Shown here: positions 36,213-46,798 of the stretch, in pieces
Position numbering within the stretch: the first letter of the stretch is position 1
Layout of the letters: each line of letters starts with the position of its first letter
Assembly (NCBI GenBank): GCA_905331475.1
Contig: CAJNYU010002047.1
Coordinates: forward strand, 5,141 to 69,140
Direction: 5' to 3'
Source: Rotaria socialis
Taxonomy: Eukaryota; Rotifera; Eurotatoria; Philodinida; Philodinidae
DNA length: 64,000 nucleotides
Notes under the pieces: model-generated
The model's input: only the letters and a program-made list of their open reading frames with translations
What the model was told of the DNA's origin: nothing
Databases searched by the model: none
Made by a program: the position numbers and the translations under genes

Positions 36213-37779
36213 TAGAACTAATCTCCGGCAAGGCGTTATTCTTCCAACAACTGCAAAAGTTAACTATATGCGAAATGATGATAATTAAGTATTTGTAAAG
36301 AATATATATTTTTGTTTATAGACAACAATATATCGAAAAAGCAAAAATAGCATTTTATCAGTAGTATTAATACTTTCAATTGCAAATTTTATTGATGGAT
36401 GTAAATTCGATCTATTTGATTGTGAGTAACATTCATTTCTTGCTGATTTAACAGCAATTATGTGAACTATATTCTGTATAATATTGAGATTGATAGATCT
36501 ATACGAAAGCATATTGACACGGTAAAAACAGCCGTAAATGTAATAAATTACAGTCTGTAGAAATTTAGTCAGACGGCTTAATATTTTGTATGTTTCTTTT
36601 TAAATAAGTTCAACATTTTTCTGGGAATTATGATTTAAAGATTATAAAAACTGAACTTTTCGAGCATCTTACTTTGACTTAAGAAGAATTTCAATGCACT
36701 AAAATCAGTTCAACTCAGAAGAAAAAAATGATCACTCTATAAAATGGTAAAATTAATCACAAATTTGTTTTAAGTGATGTAACAATGATGAGTATTTCGG
36801 CAATGATGATCGTATAGATTTTCTCGATGTCAACTGCATACATATTTGCAAAGTTAACTCTATCATTCTTGATTGCTATGTCACGTTATAAAGAACAATC
36901 TGAAAGGGCTTAGCTGGCAAGACATCATTTTCAGTCAAGCTAAGAGTCTAAGACTATTGGCTTTTCTGGCTTAAAACAATAAACAGGAAAAGCTACTTGT
37001 GATAAAAATAGTCAAGGAAAATTTTAAACCTCTTTTAATGATATGTTCATCAATCAAGAGCAAAATCTTCTATTCAAATAATTGGTTGACTCAATAATCG
37101 CTACGATCCTTATATTGATAAACTAAATATGTATGCAAATGTATCAAAGATCATTTATTTTTGATCCATATTAACAGAAAAAATAGTATCACATGATCTA
37201 TCTTAGTTTCATTTCAATATTATAAAAACATTCACGAAGAGTCTTTAATATTTTGCGATGAATTCAGCCCATGTGATGAAGCTGCAGTGACATCTAGCGC
37301 CTAAAACAGTACTATTAATTATGACCTATAATTTTTCATCAACATGTCATGTCGTCATACATACGAATGTATCTTAAATCAAATCAATTGCACGTTGTAA
37401 CGGAAATCAAAGTAGCTACAACTAATTAATTTCTGGTATAATCATATTTTCAAAGTAGGGACTTGTATAGGTATACTATATATATGCATATTGTCAGTTT
37501 TCAATAGTGAAAAACAAAAAGATATTCGGTCATTTGTCGTATTATACGGTTAAAAGGTGTAAATACGATATTACTTCTTTTGATATCGATTTTCGAAATA
37601 GCTGCCTAGCTACTTTTTCATGAATACTATTTTGAGAAGAGAATAACTATCGCCGGTGTTATAATACGGTGTCACTACGTCTTGTTTTTTTCTTTGTTAA
37701 GTACCGATTGGCTTCTTCTATAAGTGCGCATATATCAAAATCTCTTATTCTCAATAAAAAACAGACCCGAAAATAAACA

Positions 37780-38624
37780 ATGGAAAATACAGCTGAATTG
37801 CAAGATGCATCTGTTGAAAACCAGACATCTTCGATAAAAACGGAAACTCGACGCATTCATACAAATTATATTTAATGCTCCTTTTCAAAAAAAAAAGAAA
37901 CAATGTAATCTGAATTTCAGGCTCTACATTTTTGTTACAAGTTCAAACAGTATAACAACTGCATACACACGCGTGTAGCAAAGCTTTATCAATATGTATC
38001 TTCTATCTACAATTTCCCCCTGATAATTAATAATGCTTTTGTAATGAATTACTACATTCATGAAAGGTTCTGGTTTTTCTATTATTATAATGCATTTAAT
38101 CTTATAGAGTGTTCAGTGAGAAATATTTGGAAAATACATTTATCTGTGTTCCATTGAATACTGAGCTAGTCAATGATGAGTCATAAGCAATGTGTTTTAT
38201 TTTTATTATGTTCAAGAACATAAAACGAAATGTGATAATATTTAAATTTCATTCCAGAAAAGTTCTGATGATGATAATAGTGCTTCCAAAGTAAATAATG
38301 AAGGAAACTTTAGCATAAACGAAGCATTAGTATTTTCGTCATTGATTGTTTCAACAAGTGTTTTAATAAATGAAATCAATCAACGAAAGATATAAATATA
38401 CGTTTTTAAATACATCTTTAACGCTGGATTATATAAGAATCAAAAAATAGGTGCGTAGGTAATCTTTAATTTTGGCTATCAGTTTACAATATTTAATGAG
38501 CTAAATTAGAAGCAGCCTATAATGAAGAACAGAAGTACCAACGTAATTCTAAAAGTTTAATCTCTAAAAGTCGTAAGAGTAAGAGACAAATTCAAAGTTT
38601 ACTTCATTCAAAAGGTAACTAAAC
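37780..38624 (+). pseudogene. Possible exons of an unrecognised small gene
   Basis: Three coding-like pieces on the plus strand: an ATG frame at 37780 (MENTAELQDASVENQTSSIK...), a piece from 38258 after a CAG acceptor (KSSDDDNSASKVNNEGNFSI), and a basic piece from 38510 after TAG (AAYNEEQKYQRNSKSLISKS) ending in a stop. No clean donors connect them. This is either a decayed gene or chance. Confidence 0.2.
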
Positions 38625-38978
38625 GGATACAATTGAAAATTTCTGACATCTACGCATCAATAGGATCATACCGGTACTATTTGAAATTGTCTTATTGAAT
38701 CAATAGATAGGTAATTGCACGCGCGAGTGTCTTATTAAACTTCAAAAAAAAATATATAAAATAATAGAGTATTTAATATAACGGCTTTATTAAATAAATT
38801 TCGATCTAATAATAACTTTCATGACGTAGGCGATATCCGAAATGTAATGGTTTATTGAGAATAGAAACCTCGACGAGCAAACGTATTTGCTAATGAGAGA
38901 AGCTGTGTTAATTCTTCAATAATGCAGTACTTATCATACGAGCAAATGACTCGCAGTTACACCAAACCAAGAACGAGG

Positions 38979-39028
38979 GGCCTCTTCCGTAAACTATTTA
39001 GCGATTGCTCTTTCTAGTCTACCAATCG
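38979..39028 (+). promoter_or_regulatory. Shared upstream block of EEP copy 1
   Basis: Diverged version of the block before copies 2 and 3: ggcctcttccgtaaac, an attgct core and an accaatc (CCAAT) box, about 110 bases before the ATG. Confidence 0.5.
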
Positions 39029-39089
39029 ATAAAACATATCTTTCCATCGCAAAAAAAATTACCTTAATGGACGTACGAAAAAACAGCAA

Positions 39090-40010
39090 ATGATTGAAAA
39101 TACTAACAAATCAAATTCACAAATTGTACGTGTTTGTACATTTAATTTACGTCGTGGTGATCTCGATACTGGCACGCCAAATGAATGGGACAAAAGACGA
39201 CCCATCGCCAAGATATGTATCGAACACATACAACCAACTCTTATTGCAACACAAGAGGGTTACCCGGCACAGCTTAAAGATGTTCTTGATGATTTGAACG
39301 AGTAAATTATTTTCACATTGAACCTATTAGAAAAATAAATAATATTAATTTCTATTTGTAGATCTTCAAAATCTTGGTCATGGGTAGGCGAAGAAATTGA
39401 AGATTGGCATACAATCAATGCTATATTCTATCGTCACGATCTATTTTCACTTGTTGCAACGAAAACCTTTTGGTTCAATGATCATCCACTAACTATTGGG
39501 GCTGCATGGGGTGCAAAACATTCACGTGGTTGTACTTGTGCTCATTTTGAACATCTAACAACAAAAGCGTCATTTATTATCTATAATGCTCATCTTGATT
39601 TCCCGTCTCAACAAGCTCGTTGTCACTCGATACCTATTCTTCTATCACAAATAAAAGAAAATAATGATCATATTGATAATGTTATTGTCACTGGAAATTT
39701 TAATAATTGGCCAGAGGAAGTCGAAGGTGAAACACCTGCTGATGAGCTGACTCTATTGGGACAAAAAGCATCTGAAATTGAACAGATGAAAGAAGCCGGC
39801 TTTGTTGATACAGATCAATATGGTGTAACATCAACATATAACGGATTTCGAAAAGCTGGTTATGGTCCCAAGATTGATTTTATTTGGATATCATCGAATA
39901 GTGTTTATCGTGTCGAAGGTGAAACCAAAGTTGATGATTATCATGATGAAAATGGATTTTTTCCATCGGACCATTTTCCTGTTTATGCAGATTTAGTTTA
40001 TGCAGCATAG
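39090..40010 (+). CDS. Endonuclease/exonuclease/phosphatase family protein, copy 1 (catalytic Asp lost)
   Basis: Exons 39090-39301 and 39362-40010 join in phase 2 to give 286 aa. The EEP core is complete in outline: VRVCTFNLR (catalytic Asn), ATQEGYP (metal Glu), YNAHLDFP (His), and the C-terminal SDHFPVYADL (Asp-His pair). The usual GDFN motif is GNFN here: the codon at 39696-39698 is AAT (residue 183), whereas both neighbours have GAT. It also has GCTCAHFEH where they have GCTRGQFEH. The family hydrolyses phosphodiester or phosphomonoester bonds in nucleic acids, lipids or small molecules; the substrate is unknown. This copy is otherwise intact and may be catalytically weak or dead. Closest in style to single-domain EEP proteins of bacteria and fungi. 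Confidence 0.85.
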
Positions 40011-40248
40011 TATATTTCCTTCCTTTCTGCCATCAATAATTAAAATTTACAAAAAGTGTAATGCGCATACAGTATACATGTAATTATACTACGCAATCAT
40101 GTAATTAGTAATTACATTATTTGATAATCAAGTTGGCTAACAACTTTACTATGAACTTTTGTAGAATTTTTTGTTAATAAAATTTTGTTGAAATAAATCT
40201 AATCGATATAATTTAATTCCTTTCTTTTCTCTTACTTATCCGATGCCA

Positions 40249-40304
40249 ATGGCCTCTACCGTTTACTCTTTTATTATTGCTTTCACCTGATGACCAATCT
40301 AAAA
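40249..40304 (+). promoter_or_regulatory. Shared upstream block of EEP copy 2
   Basis: atggcctctaccgtttac, then ttattattgctttcacc and tgaccaatct, about 127 bases before the ATG. Strongly conserved with 41681-41736. Confidence 0.6.
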
Positions 40305-40375
40305 TCATTGTTCATCTGATACACAACCCCAAAATCATAATCTAATTGAAAATTTTCATTCTTAAAGATAAAACC

Positions 40376-41299
40376 ATGGATACTATCACACCAGAAGTAA
40401 GTTCGCTAATTGTACGTGTATGTACATTTAATTTACATTATGGTTACGATGATCATGGCACCCCAAACGCATGGGATAAACGAAGAATAGTTCTTAAAAA
40501 TTGTCTTAAAAACATGCAACCATCTATTATGGGAACACAAGAAGGTTATCCACCACAACTTTACGATGTTCTTGAGGATTTAAATTTGTAAAATAAATTA
40601 CTTCTGAATCCATCTAATGAAAAAATATGCATGCTAATTATCTTGTATAGATCTTCAAAATGTTGGTCATGGATAGGTGAAAAACTTGATGATTGGCGTA
40701 AAATTAATGCTATTTTCTATCGCCATGATCTATTTTCACTTATTTCAACGACCACATTTTGGTATAATGAGCATCCAGATACTAGCGGGGCTGCTTGGGG
40801 AGCGAATAGTCCTCGTGGTTGTACTCGCGGTCAATTCGAACATATAGCAACAAAACAACCATTCATTATTTATAATACGCATCTTGATTATCCATGTCAA
40901 AATGCACGTCATCATTCCATACCTGTTCTATTATCACGAATAAAAGAAAACGGCGATCATAATGATAAAGTTATTGTTACAGGAGATTTTAATAATTGGC
41001 CAGAAAAAACTGATGGCGATACATCGGTTGATAAACTTACTCTACTAGGACAGAAAGCATCTGAAATTGAACAGATGAAAGCAGCGAGTTTTGTTGATAC
41101 TTATCAACATGGAGAAACACCAACTTTTAATGGTTTTCGAACAGTTGGCTATGGTCCAAAGATTGATTTTATTTGGATATCATCAAATAGTGTTTATCGT
41201 GTTGAAGGAGAAACAAAAGTTGATGATTATCATGATGACGATGGATATTTTCCGTCAGATCATTTTCCTGTTTATGCAGATTTAATTTATACTGCATAA
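40376..41299 (+). CDS. Endonuclease/exonuclease/phosphatase family protein, copy 2
   Basis: Exons 40376-40587 and 40651-41299 give 286 aa, the same exon lengths (212 and 649) as copies 1 and 3. The ATG at 40376 was chosen over an upstream in-frame codon for its context (aaaccATGG) and because it equalises the lengths. The catalytic set is complete: CTFNLHYG, GTQEGYP, YNTHLDYP, VTGDFNNWP and SDHFPVYADL. Expected to be an active metal-dependent phosphoesterase, probably cytosolic because no signal peptide is present. Substrate unknown. Confidence 0.87.
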
Positions 41300-41680
41300 A
41301 TGTTTTCTGTATGGGTATGTGGGGGATAAAGACGTACAGCAATAAGTTGAAGAATGACATTTATACTTTCGATTCATGTAATCTATTCGCTATGTGATAA
41401 GTAAGTGTTTTTGCTATTGTATTTTTAACACATGTGCTGTAGTTTGTGATATTCGATTTTTTGTTAATAAACTTTGTTAGTATAAATCTTAGGCATTGAG
41501 ATTTATTACAAATGTATTAATCCCCTCAGTAAAAAGGATTGTTTTTTCAATTTTCAATAGTTACTCAATTACTAACGTTCTTGATGTAAACTATCCATCA
41601 TCGGTGATAGCTCGCACACAGAGCGGTAGTTTATTCGCCGACAAAATAATGAAATTTGATCTCTATTTCAACTGATATGA

Positions 41681-41736
41681 ATGGCCTCTACCGTTTACCA
41701 TCTTGTTATTGCTTGCACCAAGTGACCAATCTTAAA
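41681..41736 (+). promoter_or_regulatory. Shared upstream block of EEP copy 3
   Basis: atggcctctaccgtttacc, ttgttattgcttgcacc and gtgaccaatctt, about 116 bases before the ATG; includes a CCAAT box. Confidence 0.6.
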
Positions 41737-41796
41737 TAACTTTTCAGCTTCTGCTACTCTTATTATTCACGTATTCGATTTTATGAAGGAAAAGTA

Positions 41797-42717
41797 ATGA
41801 ATATTATGCAATGCAATATAAGCACAGAGACTGTACGTGTTTGCACGTTCAATTTACGCTACTTTGATTGCGATAAAGATACTCCAAATGCATGGGGAAA
41901 GCGAAGGTCCATCCTAAAACACTGTCTCCAGAACATGCAACCAACTATTATTGGCACTCAAGAAGGCAGTCCACTACAACTTAAAGAAATTCTTGATGAC
42001 CTAAACGAGTAACGTATTTTCCGAGTTTCTCTCGTTCAGAAAACAAAGAACGCGATTTATTTTCGTAGGTCTTCACAGTTGTGGTCGTGGGTTGGTGAGG
42101 AACTAAACGAGTATCGAATAATTAATGCTATATTCTATCGCCATGATATACTTTCACTTGTTTCAACAAGAACGTTTTGGTTCAATGAACATCCAACAAC
42201 GATCGGTGCTGCGTGGGGTGCAAAGCATTCACGTGGTTGTACTCGCGGCCAATTCGAACATCGAACAACAAAACAGCCATTTATTATTTATAATATTCAT
42301 ATTGATTATCCATCTCAAGAAGCTCGACATCATTCCATACCTGTTCTATTGTCACAAATAAAAGAAAACGGTGATCATAATGATAAAGTTATTGTTACAG
42401 GTGATTTTAATAATTGGCCAGAGGAAATCGAAGGTGTAACACCCATTGATGAACTTATTCGATTAGGACAAAAAGCATCTGAAATCGAACAGATGAAAGA
42501 AGCAGGCTTTATTGATACATATCAACATGGAGAAACACCAACTTTTAACGGTTTTCGCACAGTCGGTTATGGTCCAAAAATTGATTTTATTTGGATATCA
42601 TCAAATAGTGTTTATCGTGTCTATGGAGAAACGAAAGTTGATGATTATCATGATGAAAACGGATTTTTCCCTTCAGATCATTTTCCTGTCTATGCGGATC
42701 TGATGTATGCTCAATAG
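41797..42717 (+). CDS. Endonuclease/exonuclease/phosphatase family protein, copy 3
   Basis: Exons 41797-42008 and 42069-42717 join in phase 2 to give 286 aa. It has CTFNLRYF, GTQEGSP, YNIHIDYP, VTGDFNNWP and SDHFPVYADL, so the catalytic set is present. The intron lies at the identical position to copies 1 and 2, so the three arose by tandem duplication of an already spliced-gene ancestor. C-terminal halves are more alike than N-terminal exons, suggesting conversion or selection. Confidence 0.87.
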
Positions 42718-43143
42718 TCAATTTGTTTCAATCCATTTTTTATACTCGAAATTGTTTTTTAACGAATAGACCTACTAGCTTCTCACAAATTCAATATTGT
42801 GCTTGATTTTCTAGAAGAAAAATTTCAACGATTCAGTAATCTGTTAACAAGAAGTAAATGAGACAATTGAGAAATGACAGTTGAATTCATTTGAGAAGGT
42901 TTTTTTTTAATTTCATCTTTAAGTTATATTAGATGTGAAAGCAATTTTCAAACATTTATTTTATTGATCAAATTCTTATTCGAATAAAATTAATTTTCCA
43001 AATATCCTATTTTCATGAAGTGATTTCTAATAAAACGAGAAGAAATAATCAGATGGAATTCATTCTTTCTTTTGTTCGTACTTCCAAGTCGAAGAAGAAA
43101 TCCATAAATCGTTCGTATAGACAAACAAAAAAATATTTTTCAG
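42718..43143. other. Intergenic
   Basis: Nothing recognised. Confidence 0.4.
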
Positions 43144-43359
43144 TCGAAAGGAATCAGCATCATTGATGAAACATTACGTAAAATAATACTCTCAAATCTT
43201 ACCAGTCAAGCTAAACAAAAAAAAGCCATTTAGTATTCCCAACGTATTAAAGTTAACTATTCATACGAAGTTCTATTGAATTTTCCAAGCATTGGTATCG
43301 AAAAAACAGCTTCAGGTAATGCACACGTGCTAATCGATGGTATTTTAAAGTCAAAATAA
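43144..43359 (+). pseudogene. Gene fragment with one in-frame stop
   Basis: After a CAG acceptor-like site the frame reads SKGISIIDETLRKIILSNLT, then a TAG at 43231-43233, then RIKVNYSYEVLLNFPSIGIE and KTASGNAHVLIDGILKSK and a stop. It looks protein-like on both sides of the stop, so it is probably a decayed terminal exon. Family not recognised. Confidence 0.35.
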
Positions 43360-43621
43360 GAGTTACTCTTGGAATACCAGTCAAGACAAATACTTTGGTT
43401 TATCTTAGTAAAAAAAAACATAAAATTTTGTTTTTTATCATACAAAAAACCACGCATCTTGTGACACAACAATTAAAAATGTGTAATCTCCGTTTCGTTT
43501 TTCAGTGGCTTAAACAATTCACAAGTCTTAATTCAATAGATTAGAAGATCGCAGAAAATTACTTATATAGCACTAAATTGAAAAGTAATTTTAGTGCATA
43601 GATAGATCGAGAAGTGCAGTA

Positions 43622-44485
43622 ATGGAAAGACAACTTCTAGGTAGGTACGAATGTCTTAATCATAAAGGTTTACAATTGATTGTTGATGCTTTTTTTATAG
43701 CAGTGATATGTTTCTTGGCTTTGATGACAATATGGTCAAGAGTGAATGCAGCGGTTATTCCAAATTCGTGTCCACTACCACCACAACTGAAAGCTAAGTA
43801 CGATTTTAACTGGAAATTAAAAAATGGTGAAAAGCAAAATTTAATCGCCAAAGTTGCTTATCTTAAACTTGTACTCTCCTGGTAAATTTTCTAAATTAAC
43901 TTAGAGTGTTCTCTGTATTAGAAAAGTAAACATAGGTCACCAACTTATTGTGAATCACTTTCCGCAGCAAATCGAAATAAACAATTTCAATGTCGTAATA
44001 GTGATAGTTTTGGTTTGATTGTTCATGGTCTATGGCCACAAGCAGCGAAACCAGCATCAATAGATGATCATCCACGTAATTGTCAAGATGACAAACAATT
44101 GAATGCTACGCTTGTTAAACGATTTTACTGTATGATGCCCGATGAATATCTTATGCAAGCTGAATGGGAAAAACATGGTAAGTTTGATTCGAAAAAACTG
44201 AAGCTTCTTCTCTTTAAACCGATCTCGATTTTCCTAGGGTCTTGCCATTATGCAACAGCAAATGATTATTTAACAACAATAGAAAATTTTTATCGTTCAT
44301 TAAATATTCCAAATATTCGATCTATGAAAAATTCAACACAAGCAAAGATTAGAAGTGCATTTCTTCAAAGTAATCCAAAATTATTTTCATCGGCCATACA
44401 AATATCGATGAATCCACCGAATCGCTTGAAAGAAGTTAAAATTTGTTATGATTTAAAGAATCAATTGAAAAATTGTAATTCTTAG
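43622..44485 (+). CDS. RNASET2: Ribonuclease T2 family, secreted or lysosomal
   Basis: Exons 43622-43881, 43936-44177 and 44238-44485 join in phase to give 249 aa. Residues about 17-43 form a signal sequence or signal anchor (LIVDAFFIAVICFLALMTIW). Both T2 active-site boxes are present: CAS I FGLIVHGLWP (His near residue 117) and CAS II EWEKHGSC (Glu 163, His 167). Paired cysteines, for example YC, QC and NC, fit the family fold. RNase T2 enzymes cut single-stranded RNA in the endo-lysosome or outside the cell and act in RNA salvage and defence. The N-terminus is longer than usual before the hydrophobic stretch, so a later start or a membrane anchor is possible. Confidence 0.88.
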
Positions 44486-45424
44486 ACAGAAAACGAATAC
44501 ATGAAATGAAACAAAAATTAAAAAAAAGAATACAAATGATATTATATGATAAATGATTATTTTATTTTATTTTAAAATAAATCAGTTTTCCTCAAAAGTC
44601 AACAATTTCACAGTTGAATTTAGATTTCATCATCTATAATTGTGATCTTGTTTATTCTTTTATATCCACTGTTTTGCAAATTTTGCATATACGAAATGTT
44701 ATATCAGCCACGCCTGAATTGTATTAAATCAAGTAACTTCGTGCAGTTTCTATATTTATTACAAAATAAATGTGGAAACTTCGGATTTCATCCGAGAGTT
44801 ATGTGTACTGCAAAAAGTGCATGCGACATATCAGTCATTCTAGAATGCCTGAACACGAAAATTATCATGAGAAACTAGACAATTTGATTTCTGGATGGAG
44901 TTTTTGTGAATTTTGAGACGTTTTTCAGGCGATGTTTCGTTAGAAAGCTATGACTTAGTTCAAAACTAATATCAGATTTAGAATCAGCGTTAAAAACTGA
45001 GTCGATTTATATATGTTGTGAATAATTCTGAGAAAATTTTTTTTTTGAAAAATCCCTGTACTCCCCCTCAGGGATGGTCTGATCAAAAATGACAATTTTT
45101 TCGACAACTCAGCCATTTCTTGACGGATCCTTCTCATCTTCGAACTCGACCTAGATATTGATAAGACAATTCTGTGCACAAAATTTCAGCTCAATCGAAT
45201 GTAATTGTGAAGAGTTATCGAATAAACGGACGGCCGGACACACTGACCGATTCTATAGTGTACTCTTTTTTTTTTGAGTACACAAAAAGAACAATTTCCT
45301 AAAGGATTAAAATAATCACAGATGTTAAAATTAACACGACTGTTTGATCAACATGTTTGTAATAAAACTGATCGATACAATCAATTATTAATGTACAAAC
45401 TAAGTGGCACAGTATTAATTACAT
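44486..45424. other. Intergenic with a possible transposon 3' end
   Basis: No gene. Bases about 44890-45290 look like repeat DNA, ending in aaacggacggccggacacac and a perfect 8-bp stem (45258-45265 with 45276-45283) around a T run. The RNase gene's 3' UTR also lies here. Confidence 0.4.
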
Positions 45425-46798
45425 TTAATGTTGCGAACAGCAAATGCGGCCCACTTCAATATCATCGATGGTAGTTTGAGGACATACGAGTAATTCTTTG
45501 TCGACTATTAAAAGCCGATAGTTATCTGTATTGAGTACATGTGGATTGATCAGATGATGTTGTACAAGTAAACCGACTGTTGTCAAAGCTAGTTTTTCTT
45601 CTACAGCTGGTCCTCGATTTTGCCAATATTCACCAAAAACACCATGTGAATCAGCAGGGTTTAGTTCAGACACCTTGAATCCGAGACGAGCAATCGCGAC
45701 AGTCAATCGATGCATATCTTGATCAGCAATTAGCACTGGTATGGGACCATTGTATTTCGCTTGTTCAAACTCGTTTACGTAATCATCATAAGTATCAGGA
45801 ACAGAATGTTTCGATCCACTTTTATTAAATATAGGTAGAGCAAAGACTACAGCACGAATATTTTTATAAGTAGATCCATGTTGCTCGAGTACTTTTCGAC
45901 TAGCCTTTGCTGAAAATGCTCGAATTTTGGAATCGATTCCAATATGGTTACCAGCAAATACACCTAGGCCAATGCCTGTTTCAACAACAACTTCAACACC
46001 TTCTTCATCGCATGCTTTTAGTCGTAGTGCAACCATACGCATCAGACTATGTAGAACACGATCTTCGTGAAGCTCACCTGGTGGCCCCTTCGCTCTTGGA
46101 TAAAAATCTCTTCCGTTGTAGACGAATGGCAAATCTGACTTTGGATCGACTTCAAAAACTTCTCTCCAATTCGTTATATAGTATAGTATGTCACAGACAT
46201 CATGTTTTCGACCAGCGAAATCTATACCAGTTACGGAAACAAGTTTGACGCGATTAGGCCATTCTTCCTCTAAACTTCGAGATATCACTTTAGCATCGAA
46301 TTCCATCAAGATTGGACATGTTGAAATTCTTACGACAAATTTCATACAGAAAGCTTCTCCGCCATCTTTACTGTGTCCTTCGAGAGCACGCTGAAGAAAT
46401 TCTGTATTCAAACCTTGAATATTTTGATCGGCATAAACTCTATATGAACGTTGCCAGCCCATGATTTCTTTTACTGACATGGCGAATGAATGGAGAATAT
46501 TGGAAGGAAAGTAGATGACTGTATCTGGATTCATTGTGTCTAGACGATGTTCCAATTCAAAGAATTTTACACCTTGAACAATATATTCACCAGGTTTATT
46601 CTTGAACCCAAATGTTTGCGAAAGAAATTGTTCCATTTGATTGGTTTGATGATCACAATTGCCACTCATTGGACCATTCTTATCCATGGGATATAGATGA
46701 ATCAGGCTGTTGAACAGAGTATTTAATTGATCATCAACCCTTTCATTAAGACCGAACGAGACACTTTTATACATTGGTGAAGTTTCTCGGTGAGCCAT
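45425..46798 (-). CDS. Large unknown domain, macrodomain-like (DUF4804-like?), short paralogue
   Basis: An intronless 457-aa frame, homologous along its length to residues about 240-647 of the plus-strand protein at 50824-52767. It lacks that protein's B-box/coiled-coil part and has 27 extra C-terminal residues (including CPQTTIDDIEVGRICC). A Gly-rich loop, VVVETGIGLGVFAG at about residues 268-282 followed by IRAVVFALP, resembles the phosphate-binding loop and strand of macrodomains. The tail, DSHGVFGEYWQNRGPAVEEK and then INPHVL, is the other conserved block. From memory, these features fit the DUF4804 class of arginine-directed ADP-ribose hydrolases; this is a hypothesis. No signal peptide, so intracellular. 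Two stretches are almost identical in DNA to the paralogue while others are very different. Confidence 0.75.
   Translation of the reverse strand: MAHRETSPMYKSVSFGLNERVDDQLNTLFNSLIHLYPMDKNGPMSGNCDHQTNQMEQFLSQTFGFKNKPGEYIVQGVKFFELEHRLDTMNPDTVIYFPSNILHSFAMSVKEIMGWQRSYRVYADQNIQGLNTEFLQRALEGHSKDGGEAFCMKFVVRISTCPILMEFDAKVISRSLEEEWPNRVKLVSVTGIDFAGRKHDVCDILYYITNWREVFEVDPKSDLPFVYNGRDFYPRAKGPPGELHEDRVLHSLMRMVALRLKACDEEGVEVVVETGIGLGVFAGNHIGIDSKIRAFSAKASRKVLEQHGSTYKNIRAVVFALPIFNKSGSKHSVPDTYDDYVNEFEQAKYNGPIPVLIADQDMHRLTVAIARLGFKVSELNPADSHGVFGEYWQNRGPAVEEKLALTTVGLLVQHHLINPHVLNTDNYRLLIVDKELLVCPQTTIDDIEVGRICCSQH

Larger units (their letters stand above)
31731..37778. other. Large intergenic region, about 6 kb
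   Basis: No gene supported. Simple repeats only: TTG (31791-31826), CT (32085-32113) and GA (36195-36212). Short frames such as 34246-34512 have no recognisable features. It may hold regulatory DNA or eroded repeats. Confidence 0.4.

Noticed and set aside
43052..43143. Short ATG frame before the 43144 fragment
   Set aside because: Runs in another frame into the fragment and stops soon; no support for an exon.
45907..46248. Plus-strand frame of 113 codons
   Set aside because: Antisense shadow of the 45425-46798 gene.
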